From Lentinus brumalis (taxonomy: Eukaryota; Basidiomycota; Agaricomycetes; Polyporales; Polyporaceae), in contig MARA01000048.1 in the NCBI GenBank assembly GCA_001792895.1, positions 186,001 through 250,000 on the forward strand: a stretch of 64,000 bases of DNA, given 5' to 3'. The position numbers and the translations under genes are program-made. Within the stretch, counting starts at the first letter, position 1; the number at the start of each line of letters is the position of its first letter. Under the pieces are notes generated by a model. The model did not search any database, was not told where the DNA came from, and worked only from the letters and a program-made list of their open reading frames with translations. Below, piece after piece: positions 52,904 to 63,777 of the stretch.

Positions 52904-54820
52904 ATGCCTCCCTCACCATCCACACGTACTCCCCAACGTGCAGCGGACAGCACCGAATTCCAATTCACGGAGATCACCAACAGGCGCCTCGTGCCCCTCG
53001 ATGCCGCATTCTACATTCGTCCAGAGCCTACGCCACGGACACTGCGGTTTCTCGCCATAAGACGGTTCGAACCGTGGGGTTGGGAGTTTGTCGAGTACCA
53101 ATGGAGGGAGATCACGTACAAGCCCACCCGGATTGACGTGGAGTGGATTCCGAACTCAAAGGCCAGATGGGAAACCCTCCTGCGTGCGTTCTTCACCTCT
53201 CGCTCACGCGAATTCATGGCGCTATCCTATAGAAAGGACAGCAATCGCGCGCACGCAAACGGCATCTCGCAGCCCATGCTGGACGAGTTGGAACACTATC
53301 TAGATGCACTCAGGATCATGGACGGTCGCAGCGGGGAGTCCGAGAGGTATCGCTATTTGATCTGGGCGGAGGATCTGTGCACTACCAGATCAGATACTCC
53401 CCTGTACACTCCCAACGGACAGATTCCGCTCACAGAGGACACTATGTTTCGCTTCGCGCGGATGGTCGTCGTTCTGCCCCATGGCCCTTGCCATGTGGCC
53501 GAACTTGACGGTGCAGATGGACAACTCGACCAACATGTGGTCCCCGCTCCGGTGCAGACTCTTCTCCTGGAAACACCCCGTCTCCGGCCGGTCGATGTCT
53601 TGGTCTTACATGCGCCGAGTGGTTCCGAGGGAAGAGTGGCGTATCGCGCTATCTCCTCCTACTCCTACTCCTCCTCCTCCTCGTCCACTTCATCCTCCTC
53701 CTCCTCTTCCTCCTCTTCCATCCGGACCGTGGAAGGCGCACGGGGCAAATATCCATCTATGGCTAAGATAGCAAGGGTGACTCCGCTCCTGCCGCCTCTC
53801 CCCGGTACACCATTTCGGGCCAGCAGCACGCGAATTGGACTGCGCCTGCGCTTGAGTCCACCAGGCGTGCCCCGCGGCGCTCCTCTCACCAGTGAAATGC
53901 AACAGACGCTTCTGAGGCTGCAAGGCGACATCATGTCGGCCTGCGGAAGTGCTACGTCCGCCCCCGAGCTTATATCCGTCCTGGCTGCGAAGTTGGCCAT
54001 GCCGTCTCCGCCACAGGTCGAGAAGGCACGGGCCGGCGATGGGTCGGTGGCGGATAGGGAACGACAGACAGCCGCCGTGGCCGAATTCATGGAGGACTTC
54101 ATGGCGCGCATCGAGCGAGTCTACTCGGTCTGCGGGAACGTCTGGCTCGGGGTGTTCAACGGACGCAGCGCTGGTCCTTGGGAAATTCTGAGTCTTATCC
54201 CGGATCTGACCCGCCCGGCCTATGGTTCACCACTTTGTCTTGAACCCCCCGAACCTGGAAAGTCCCCGCGGTCGTGGTTGCAGCGGAACGACGAAGAAAT
54301 AAAGGTCTCATTTGAGTTCGCGTCGGCCTCCCAGGATGTATCGGATACGCCCATGCATTTGAAGATTTACAACGCAAGGGCATGGCGAGCATACCGGGTG
54401 CGCCCGTCTGCAGAGGTCACGTCTACAGAGAAGCCTCCAGCACCGGAAACGTCGTCTGCAAGACTCTTCCAGTTGGACATGGGATGTGGCGGCGATCAGT
54501 GGCGCTTCACCTTGGATCCGTCGACGTCAGAGCCCAGGTCGGACGAGGAGGAACAGGTGTACTGGATCGTCTACGTCGGGGACCTGGAAACCTACAGGCC
54601 TGCTACCAGTAGCAGTGGCAGTGTGGAAGGCGGGAGCAAGAGTCGGAGAGTCATGGTCACAGAGGACATAGGGCGCGACTGGTATGACGAGGCTGGAGAT
54701 CCAGAGAACCGGCGTGTGCTCGTCCGGTCGTGGTCCCTGCTGGAGGTCGACGATCCTCGCGGGTTTGACGTTGGAGAGCTCCGTCGGCGGAATTTCACTA
54801 TCCCAGTGTGGCATTTCTAG
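52904..54820 (+). CDS. HET-like family paralog B, intact, 638 aa
   Basis: A single exon with start MPPSPSTRTPQRAADSTEF, chosen because a TATA box lies 52 nt upstream and paralog A starts with the same MP(P)SP. The N-terminal module has LRFLAIRRFEPWGWEFVEY, FMALSYRKD (about residue 103) and YRYLIWAEDLCTT (about 150), then TMFRFARMVVVLPHG. The two central motifs sit at the same residue numbers as in A and recall HET-domain motifs. A serine run (SYSYSSSSSSTSSSS) from CTC/TCC repeats follows at about residues 250-268. A second helical module has FMEDFMARIERVYSVCGNVW and GPWEILSLIPDL. The C-terminal module has WLQRNDEEIKVSFEFAS, DQWRFTLDPS, VYWIVYVGDLE (about 551) and RVLVRSWSLLEVDD. No signal or TM. 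Function unknown; a role in non-self recognition is only suggested. Confidence 0.75.
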   Translation: MPPSPSTRTPQRAADSTEFQFTEITNRRLVPLDAAFYIRPEPTPRTLRFLAIRRFEPWGWEFVEYQWREITYKPTRIDVEWIPNSKARWETLLRAFFTSRSREFMALSYRKDSNRAHANGISQPMLDELEHYLDALRIMDGRSGESERYRYLIWAEDLCTTRSDTPLYTPNGQIPLTEDTMFRFARMVVVLPHGPCHVAELDGADGQLDQHVVPAPVQTLLLETPRLRPVDVLVLHAPSGSEGRVAYRAISSYSYSSSSSSTSSSSSSSSSSIRTVEGARGKYPSMAKIARVTPLLPPLPGTPFRASSTRIGLRLRLSPPGVPRGAPLTSEMQQTLLRLQGDIMSACGSATSAPELISVLAAKLAMPSPPQVEKARAGDGSVADRERQTAAVAEFMEDFMARIERVYSVCGNVWLGVFNGRSAGPWEILSLIPDLTRPAYGSPLCLEPPEPGKSPRSWLQRNDEEIKVSFEFASASQDVSDTPMHLKIYNARAWRAYRVRPSAEVTSTEKPPAPETSSARLFQLDMGCGGDQWRFTLDPSTSEPRSDEEEQVYWIVYVGDLETYRPATSSSGSVEGGSKSRRVMVTEDIGRDWYDEAGDPENRRVLVRSWSLLEVDDPRGFDVGELRRRNFTIPVWHF

Positions 54821-57800
54821 AGGAACGAGCCTGAAGGTAGTTAGTAAGTACTTCTGAGCTGTAATATGCATTCACCATATGTATGTCGCGAATCGTTGGT
54901 TATCTGCCTGCTGCGAGACGACGACGTGGAGACCGAGTAATCGAGGTCCAATCATGTACCGGTCATTTGCCGGTCATGCCCCGAATGTCCCGAACTCGTC
55001 CGAGTTACCGACCTCCCGCGTACTCTCAAGCTCGCGAACATCGAGGTGCTGTGGTCACGCAGCGTAGTTGTTTCAGAGCGCCAGGTCCCTCCACATGTTA
55101 GAGCAAGTAAGCGGGATCATCTCACTTACCCAGTAAGTATCAGTTCGTAAGGTAGGAAGGAAGGACGGAAGGGTCGTGCGGGCGGGCGTCAATGGTCATA
55201 TCGCGCCAGGACGTCGGACGCGGAGCATCTATATGCAGCATAATTGATACTGACAGCGACCCCGGGACGTCTGTGCTTGGCCTAGGCTCCTCCGCCACAG
55301 CGAGAGAGATCTCGACGGACCCGATCTTCCCGCGTAAATGAAAGAGTTTGGAGTTTGTCATAAGTAAGTGATTGCGGTGTGGTGTGCGGACATGGACGTC
55401 AGAGCTTGTACATGTTACGTCCCGGGAGTGTCCTTTGTACTCGTGCTCATACGGCTCCCTGATTAGCGCATGATGGCAAGCCCGCAACCGCAAGTCCGAG
55501 TCGAGGATGCGCATTGCGCACGCCTCAATCTCGTGCACGAGGGAAGGAGAGAGAGGGTCCGAGGCTCGTCCCCGTCCCCGCGGTTCCAGCAACAGTGCAT
55601 CAATCACTGCGACCAGCCTGTACGCTCCACTAGTGCACCAGAGGCTCGAGGATGTTGCCCACAAGTTCCACTTGGGGCTCCGGACAGCGAGTAAAAGTTG
55701 CGAGTCTTGCCGATGCGTGTAGGTATGCTGCAGAGCCATGGGCATGCACGGAGTGCTGTGTTTGCGTAATGACTCTCGAGTCTCGAGGTGCAGGCCCGGG
55801 GCCAGTCGTGACGACGAGGACGACGACGGCCTGGCCTGGCCTGACGGGAACGATACCCGATAACCACCTCCAGAGTCCAACGTCCGCAACAGTGCACCAC
55901 ACGGTGACGTTCGCGTATATCGACTCCGTCGTGGTGCGCCGGTACTTATTAGTTATTGACGAACGGACCCGCCTGCATGGCTCGGACTCGGACGGTTCCT
56001 GCCCGGCTCGACGCCCGACGCACGACGTCATGCATTCAAGACCACGCTTGTAGGTCGATGGTCGACACAGGTGCGGAGCCGTGTGGGCGGGCGGGTGGGC
56101 GGACGTCGAACCGCGCCAGTACGTCGGGTGTGGGGCATCTGCATGGCATCTGCATCTGCGAACGCGGACCCGGAGCCCGGGACGCCGGTGCTTGACCGGT
56201 ACCCCACACAACAGCGAGATATCTCTACGAATGACGGAGCGATCTGCCCGCGTGCCAGTGGACCAGGTCGTCCGTCGTCTGTCATATGCATATGCAGATG
56301 ACTGGTGCCTGTGCCGGCTGGGTAGTACCGAGCTTGTACTGGTACTGGTACAGCTCCCGATGGCAAGGCCCGCCCCTGCTTGCACGGAAAGAGATAGAGT
56401 GAGTGAGTGAGTGTGTGTGTGCGTCAGGTCCCAGCTGGGCCAGGAGTGCCGAGTGCCGAGTACCGTAGTGCTATAGTCCCAGCTGTGACTGTAATAGAGT
56501 CTGGCCCGGGGTGATGCGGGGCGCCAATCCTTCGCATGCACGGTTGACGGTGCTGTGTACCTGACATCGCACGTACCCCGCACGCGTGGCGAAGACCCGA
56601 CTCGGACTCGGGCCAGCGGAGAGTGTGACATGTCTGAGCCTGTGCATGTGCACGTGCACGTGTATATGTACGAGTTCATCCGCGGTGGTCGTCGCCGTGT
56701 CCGAGTCGTGCGCCAGGATCAAGCGGGAGGTCCGACGTTCCTGCACGACGTCCACGTCCACGTCCGCGGCATGGTTGATCAGGGCGCCGGAGAGCTGCAG
56801 CCTTGGCAGGAATCAGGACGGAGCGCTGATGGAGGAGGCCGTGCCGAGCTTGAGTTTGACGACTTGCATGTCCCGGGGGTCGGGCAAGGCAAGGCATGGC
56901 ATAGCACAAGTAACGATGCACACACAGCACTTCCGAATCCTCTTCCGCAGTGGTCGTCAGGCTTGCGAAACGAAACGCATGGTGTCGTGTCGTCGTGTCA
57001 TGTCGTCGTGTCGTGTCGTGCCCCGGAATCCGCGGACGATCCCCAGCCCGACGTCCGCGTAATGGTACCCGTTCCAAGTTGCTGTCGACGCATACTATAG
57101 CACACAAGCATAAGCAGCCGCTCCGGTCCACAGCGCATAGAGGCGCGACGTGCGCTGTGTGTGCCAGTACTGGAGCACGTCATAGTCGAGACGTCGAGAT
57201 CTCGTCGTCCATACCTACGTAGGCAAGGAAGGAAGGAAAGAAGACGCCGACATTGTGTGCAACTCGTCGTGCGCGCGGGCTTCGAACCGCGCCAGGTCGT
57301 CGGATCCATGTGGGGCATCTGCATCTGCAAACCCGGGACGGGTGCCTGGCCGATACTGTATGATACCCCACAGCGACTCTCGACTCTCGAGAGATCTCCA
57401 CGGAGCGATCTTCCCTTGTGGACCAGGACCAGGACTTGGGGAGTCCGTCGTCCGTCATACAGTGCATATGTACCGTGCCTCAGGATCTGGGTGGCGATAA
57501 CAGCTCCCGGATGGACCATGCTGGTAACTTGCAAGTCCGCGAGTGCACGGCCGGCCGCTGCTTGCACGTAGAGATAGAGAAAGATAGAGAGGGAGACAGG
57601 TCCGCGGGGCCAGGAGCAGGGGTGACGCTGGGCTGCACGCTAATCCTTCGCACGCACGACGCACGACGCACGGTGCTGTGTACCTGAAGGCTTGAATTCG
57701 TCCGCATACTCGAGTCGGAGCGGAGTGTGCGAAGTGTGTGGATGTGCATGCGCATTGCCGTGTCGTGCGTATGCTGGGATCTGCGGACCTGGTAGATTCG

Positions 57801-58990
57801 AGGTTCTTCAACGACGTCCGGGCCATAGTTGATCTCGACGCAGGGTGCGGGCCAATACGCCGTAACGACTGGAGTGCTGACGAATGACGGGGTCGAGTGG
57901 TTTGGTTCATGGTCCCGGGAGGTCGGGAGTCGGGCATGCATGCATGATGCATCTTCCTCTTCCACATTCGCCCTCCGAAACGCCGGCGCGAACGACTCCT
58001 GGCCATGCGTCATAGTTGCTGCAGAGGCAGGGCGACGTGCGCCGGTGTTCCAGATCTGACGGAGCAAGGCGAGATCTTCCCGGAGTTGTGCTCGAATGAG
58101 CTCCATACTACGTAGACAAGGAAGACGTCGACGCCAACGTTGTATGCAGTCGTGCGGGTTTCGAATGGCGCCAGGTCGTCGGCGTCGGATGTGGAGCATC
58201 TGCCAGTGCACACTTGCGCTGTGTCGGGAGCGGATTCCACGTGCTCGTACACACAGAGAAGCGGACCGGCCGGGTGAGCGGAAGGTCGCAGCTCGCGGAT
58301 ATGAACGTCAGACTCTGACTCTGAGCTTCTATCGGAGCGTGAGTACAGACAGACTGTCCAGCACGGAACGTTCCGAGAACAAGAGCGCATTTCCGAGTCG
58401 AGGATGCGTCGATCCTGCGGAGAAGCGAAGGCCCAGGACGGCGGCGGGCCCTGGGGTGCCTCGAAGACGCACGAACGCTGATAGAGTGACACGTACGGTG
58501 CGTCGAATGCGGGGCCTGGGGCGGACGTGCGACGTGAAACAAGGAGGACGAGCGTGGCGTGCCAGGGCCTGGGTCGGGCGGGGTTAGAACATGCCATTGA
58601 GCGAGTCGGGAGCAGATGCGGGGCAGGGGCGGTCCTGACGGAGATGACCGCCCTGCGCCGGGCTGAATGCGCACGTCAGTCTCAGTCCAAACTGCCACAG
58701 TCTGGACCGCACAGACCGTCGGTGGAGAGGGGATCGACGATGCAGCCGGCGGTGCTGGTGTCGAAGAGGAGCGGATGACGGTGCGAGTACAGCCAGCACC
58801 GCCCGGCGAACTCCCGCCAATCGGTCGGCGGGCGGGCCAGCGGGGACGGCCATGACGAGGGCGGACGGCTGTCGGAGCAGCCACCGCGAGCCGATCCGAT
58901 CTGCTCGGAGTGGCCTGGAGCGCCGAGGGAAAGGCTTGGCCACGTGGGATCCATTATGCCGACGTCCCGATCCGGCATTTGGGACAATGA
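54821..58990. other. 4-kb repeat array, no gene recognised
   Basis: Filled by diverged copies of the repeat family described separately, with GT- and GTGTC-rich simple sequence (56400-56424, 56640-56675, 56993-57022). Long frames on both strands here have repeat composition and do not resemble protein families. Confidence 0.55.
55200..58300. repeat. Decayed repeat array, about 0.9-1.2 kb spacing, four copies
   Basis: Motif 1, (C/G)GCGCCAG(G/T)(A/T)CGTCGG followed by GTGG(A/G)GCATCT, lies at about 55202, 56112, 57288 and 58168. Motif 2, CGATCTTCCCGCGT or a near form, follows 115-125 nt later at 55323, 56238 and 57401, with single cases near 58070 and 51550. A third motif, GGTGCTGTGTACCTGA, lies at about 56547 and 57670. 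The 57.2- and 58.1-kb copies also share CTACGTAGGCAAGGAAGG / CTACGTAGACAAGGAAG before motif 1. On the minus strand the copies keep a short peptide-like pattern (APxPTxWR), which is probably DNA-level similarity. Confidence 0.7.
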
Positions 58991-58996
58991 TATATA
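58991..58996 (+). promoter_or_regulatory. TATA box of the dual-specificity phosphatase gene
   Basis: TATATA 63-68 nt before the ATG at 59059; supports that start over an upstream frame from 58988. Confidence 0.6.
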
Positions 58997-59058
58997 CCGC
59001 CCTTTTTCTGCTCAACTCGCCACCACCGCTCTCCCTCTGCTCGCACTCCAACAACACC

Positions 59059-59694
59059 ATGATTCGCTTCGACAATGTTCCTCCAGAGGTGATGCAGGCC
59101 ATGTGCACGCCCATGCACCTCATCATCCCCGCGTCTCCCCAGCAGCACACCGGCGCCCTCTACCTCGGCTCCTTCTCCGCCATCCTCGAACCCTCCCTCC
59201 TCTCCTCGAACCACATACAGGCCCTCGTACAGGTCCTCGACGCCCCGTGGCTGCCCACGGTCGAGGCGCACGCAGCGCAGGGCAACAAGCTCGAGTGCTA
59301 CCGCCTCGATATCCTCGACAGCACCTCCGCCGACCTCCGTCCACATCTCGAGGCCACCGTGCGCTGGATAGACGACAGACTCCGCCGCGGCGTGAACGTG
59401 CTCGTGCACTGCCAACAGGTACGTCTCCTTCCCCAAAACACGCGTCGTCCCCGCCACCTGACCCCGCCCCCGCGCACGCCCCAGGGCATCTCGCGCTCCG
59501 CCGCCGTCGTCATCGCATACCTCATCTACACCCACAACATGTCCTACGACTCCGCCTTCGACCTCGTCAAGCGCAAGCGCGCCTGCATAAAGCCCAACTC
59601 GGGCTTCGTCCGCTGTCTGCAGGACTGGGAGCGCCAGTGGCGCCTCGCGCCCCAGCGCCCCAACGTCCGCCGCGCAAGCACGACCCCCTCATGA
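59059..59694 (+). CDS. Dual-specificity protein phosphatase, 189 aa
   Basis: It hydrolyses phosphotyrosine and phosphoserine/threonine by a cysteine phosphointermediate. Exon 1 is 59059-59418 and exon 2 is 59485-59694, split by a 66-nt intron (GTACGT...CCCCAG) exactly inside the P-loop. The start is MIRFDNVPPEVMQAM. LYLGSFSAILEPSLLSSNHI matches the DSP recognition region (x-YLG-S). YRLDILDSTSADLRPHL carries the general-acid Asp region. The P-loop is VHCQQ|GISRSA (HCx5RS, Cys about residue 118). AYLIYTHNMSYDSAFDLVK and IKPNSGFVRCLQDWE complete the DSP fold. The C-terminus is short and basic. It is a single-domain atypical DSP with no targeting signal; the substrate is unknown. Confidence 0.92.
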   Translation: MIRFDNVPPEVMQAMCTPMHLIIPASPQQHTGALYLGSFSAILEPSLLSSNHIQALVQVLDAPWLPTVEAHAAQGNKLECYRLDILDSTSADLRPHLEATVRWIDDRLRRGVNVLVHCQQVRLLPQNTRRPRHLTPPPRTPQGISRSAAVVIAYLIYTHNMSYDSAFDLVKRKRACIKPNSGFVRCLQDWERQWRLAPQRPNVRRASTTPS

Positions 59695-60369
59695 CGCGTC
59701 GTCCTTCGCCGTCTGACTCGCGTCCCGCGCCCCGCGCGCGGGGCGGCGTGCTGACCGCGTCCGCCCCCGTGGAGTGCGTAGCGGGCCTCGGGCCTCGGCC
59801 GGGCTCTGGTGGAGCGCGGGCGAGTTACCACAGGTCGGTCGCCCCACCTCTTGCCTCTTGCCCCTCTTTCCCCAGACCCAGACCCCTCTCCCCCACTACT
59901 TCGGTCGATTCTCCCATATCCGGTACCCCAGGCGCGGAGGCGCGAGCTGCTCATTCCGTGGTGCGCGACTTGAGCTTGAGCCCGGGCGAAAGAAGCGCAC
60001 GCATGGTTCGGCGTACTACACGGCTCGATCGTCGACACCGTCAGCTATGACCATGACCAGACCATGATTATCGTCATCACACGACCCCCATCCATCCATA
60101 CCCACAACTGCACCCGTGCTTCACCCATATATCTGCCGTCGTCGTGTTGCTCATCCGCTGCTTCATTTCTTGGTTCGTCTGGCCTGGCGCGTCGGGATTT
60201 TCGCTCGTGCGATTGCGATTGGTCCCGGGTCAGGGTCCGGGACGATAGCCATTCGCATGGTATCACCCGACTCCTTGCGTTGTACCGCATCGTGCGCCAG
60301 TACCTGCTTTCTTGGTTCAAACCCGCACCCGCCGTTATCCCACCCACCCTTCCGTCGTCCGTGCTGCTA

Positions 60370-60396
60370 TTACTATTGCTATTGCTATTGCTATCT
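60370..60396. repeat. (CTATTG)n simple repeat
   Basis: CTATTACTATTGCTATTGCT and following units form about four near-perfect hexanucleotide copies. Confidence 0.8.
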
Positions 60397-61158
60397 TGTC
60401 ACGGACTGTACCCAGTAGTAGTACCCAATTGTCGCGCTTTTTTGGTTGGAGTTTTGTCGTGCCCGTTCGTAGCTGCATTCACGTCCACGTCCATGTCCAC
60501 ACTTACATCCATACTAGGTCTGTGTAACAATGGAATTGCAAGCGTACAGACTACACGAATTGTCTGTTGCCGTACGGCGTATCACATCAACCCCTCCGCT
60601 CGCCGCTGAACATATCGAACCCGCTGCCGCGGCACGTCTGCCGCCTCTGCATCCGCACCCGCCTCCACGTCCACCTCCACCGGTCCCTCGTAAACCTTCA
60701 TTATCATAAACACCCGTTCCCCTGCTTGCACACGCACGCCATCGCCAGCGAATCAGCAGATGGGTTCGAGAGCTTGAGAGTTCGAGAGTGTGGGCAGAGT
60801 GGTGAAGCGTGCGCCTCGAGGCGGGGGCGGAGGAGCTTTGGGCCGGCGGGCGCGTGGGGTGCGCTTCTCGACTTCTGGAGTTTCTGGAGTTCGCGCTGAG
60901 GTACATACAGGACACAGGACATCAGACACTTTTTGAGTACATATGATCTTATGTGTTTGGCATGGATGTTGTATGCACCTTCCGAACACTCGCCGAGCAC
61001 CACCGGGCCTCGGCGTGCAAGATTGCCTGCTGGATAGACATGGGCATATACATCAATGTCGCAGAACGAGTTACGAGGGTGCCAGGTTGAAGTGGTCTGT
61101 CGATGACGCCTCGAGTGTCCGGCGTGAGTCCGTTCGTCCCGCATTGCTTTCCTCCCGG

Positions 61159-61200
61159 GTGCATGGCGAACGGCGAATGGTGCATGGCGAACGGCGGACG
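61159..61200. repeat. 21-bp tandem duplication
   Basis: GTGCATGGCGAACGGCG occurs twice in direct succession, followed by two GGACGGC-type half copies. Confidence 0.75.
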
Positions 61201-63777
61201 GCGGACAACGAACGAAGACAACAGCACCCGCTCGGCGCTCGGGCCCTGTCAAATGGGACGTCCAAATTCAACGATTGATCATAAATCATAAATCATTCGA
61301 TGAGTGCTGCTGCTGCTCGCAAGTGACACGCCACTATATGCACCGTGCTGCGTGCATATGGGGGGCCGAGGAACGGCGCGACTCAGACGAGCATGTGAAC
61401 TTCGACTTGCTTGTAATCAAGTATGTACGTAGGGAAGGCTCGAAACGGCACAAAGTGCGGTACGTACTTTGTTGCATGCGCACTGCTTTCGTCCGAGTCC
61501 GAATAGTGCGGGTCAGATTCCCTCCCGGATCGGATGGGGCGTGCGTTGTAACTTGTCCGAGCGGCGAGATGTGTCCTGGGCCCTGGGCTGTCGGGCCCTT
61601 TGCGGATCACAAGGTGTCGGCGCGCGTGGCACGAGGTATTGAGGTATTAGCTATAGGAAGGATACACATGCGGTCATGGAGTCATGGGCATCGTGAGGAT
61701 CAATCATGATGATACGGACTCGAGCAGTCCGCACATGATTCATGAACCCCACAGGCACGTCGTTCGCCGCTCGACACTGTGACCTTTTGCATTGTGCAAT
61801 GCCTTTGAGCTCTGCGGACTCGAACAAGAGCAGACAAGAGCGGGAGCGGGCGCGGATCAAAGACGCAGTGTGTAATTGCGTCGCGCGCCGCGTGCGTATG
61901 TTTCAATTGTACCCTTACGTGGTCTCGGTGCCTTGCGATCACTGAATTGTGCCTCCGCGGCCGACGTCAGCAGACATATACATGCATACATACACACTTA
62001 TATAGACTTACATACCTGTGATAGACACGGGCAGGCACCGCTGCCGCTGGGGGCCCTGGGCACCGATCGCCACGCGACAACTTTGAACCACACGATCGTG
62101 ATTCGTGATTCGTGCCTCGGACGCCGGCGCAACGTGGCTACGAGACGTCGCCACATTGCCCAAGCGGGTCGTCTGTAGGCCGGACGCGTCGTGTGTTGTC
62201 ATCTTCAGGCTCGGGCGGGATGCACCCGCCCGGCTGACGGGGTCCCTGTCAGCACGTACGTATCGCGGGCCTACGCTCCGTGAGTTGAACTGTAGTACAT
62301 ATGTAGCGTTCGAACGGCTGCAACGCGCAGGTACGGAGCAGTGAAGGGACGCGAGACGGCGACGTACGTACGTACCTGTACCTCGTCCCATGGCAGTCGG
62401 TATTAGACTTTATCGGACCCACGAAATAGGGTTAGGTCTTCCAGGCTTCCAGCTGCCGGCCAGGCACCGCTCGGATGTACTGCACGGTGAATTGATGGGC
62501 ACTGGGAGTCCTGCCAGGGCGGCATGCAACTCATGACTGGTACTGGTCAGTGTCACTGTCAGTGTAAGCAGCGGACTGTCGAGTGACGAGACGGAGATGA
62601 ACATACAGAACGCCATGTGGACAGGGCCGTCCGCGTCGATCGAGCACGCAGAGCACGGCGGCCTGGCTCCTGGTACTCACCACGTCCTCCCTGAGGCCCA
62701 ACGCAGACGCGTCCATCAAGCAGCCGTCGTCGCGGACGCGCGATGACGAGCGGCGTTTGCCCGCGAGGCACCCAAGCTCGATCGTGCAGGCGGGTGGCCG
62801 CAGGGAGGCTCGAGCTTCTAAGTTCTCCGCCTCGGGCTTGGAACGTCGTACGTCCGCGAGGCGGGCCGCAGGTGATCAGGGCACGAGAAGCGCAGGTCGA
62901 ACCTTGCAGGTCAGGCACCGCGGCCGGAAGGAGGGAGCGCTGAGGGCGGAAGCAGCAAGGGTCTAACGTCGTACGTCTATGTATGTACTGTACGTGCCTT
63001 TGACCTTCGACTTCGATATAGCAAGGCGGGCTTGGCGCCGTGGCATGTTGCACAACGTGGCCAGGGGAAGTCCAGGGACGCGAAGGTTTGGTTTGGGGAG
63101 GGTGTGATGAGGATTCTCGAAGGTCCGTATGCGGATATGCCGCCGGCTCGTCCTGGTTCCTGCATGGCGAACAAGCTCCCGGGATCTCCTCGGATGTGCG
63201 CGAGTGAGAGGGTATTGATCGACCGCAAGCAATGGCGGCGAGCTTTGGCATCTGGACGAGTGACGAGGTGCAAGGCACCCGGTGCTCCGCGCAGATGAGC
63301 GCAGACTTGCGAGCTGCGTGTCGACGCATGTTACAAGTTGCATGCAGATGTTGACAAGACATCCGCGATGCCGCCGCCCGTCAAGCCCGATTGTCAGAGA
63401 TGAGGTATTATCAATTGTACATGTCCCCGCGGCGGCGCCGTTCTATCGGACTGGGGCATGGCGAGAAGATCGGCGAAGAGCTGTGTGGTGTGACCGCAAG
63501 CCATAGCACGTCAAGGCACAGCTCCGCCAAGAAGCACGTAAAGAGCGCCGTACTATATTCAGGGAACGCGGAAGTCTGAAGCGAGCCTCGGGGAGTTCCT
63601 GATTCTGTTGTGACTTATGCTCAGCAAGCGTTTAGTGTCGAGACGTGAAGACGTACTATGTGACGAATGACCAGCATGCAGGGGCTGGGGTAGCCCAGGC
63701 TACAGGTGAAGTGGACGATCCGAGGAGACTCCCGGTCTGCTGTGTAGCTCAGTGAATGGTTGCTTCGGCGAGCGAAG

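Larger units (their letters stand above)
59695..63777. other. 4-kb intergenic region, no gene recognised
   Basis: I found no exon chain, RNA gene or terminal repeats. GC-rich frames on both strands lack family motifs. Simple repeats occur at about 60370-60396 (TATTGC)n and 61159-61200. Confidence 0.5.

Noticed and set aside
55200..58300. Repeat family as a tRNA-derived SINE
   Set aside because: Two copies contain GGTTCGAA-like B-box resemblance on the minus strand, but no matching A box at the right distance and no common tail were found.
55140..58884. Several 150-350 codon frames on both strands in the repeat array
   Set aside because: They run through repeat units and GT-rich simple sequence; peptide similarity among them reflects DNA repeats.
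58954..60050. Long frames overlapping the dual-specificity phosphatase (368 codons + strand, 193 codons - strand)
   Set aside because: They are alternative frames of a GC-rich gene; the Pro/Arg/His-rich composition has no family features, while the 59059 frame has the full DSP motifs.
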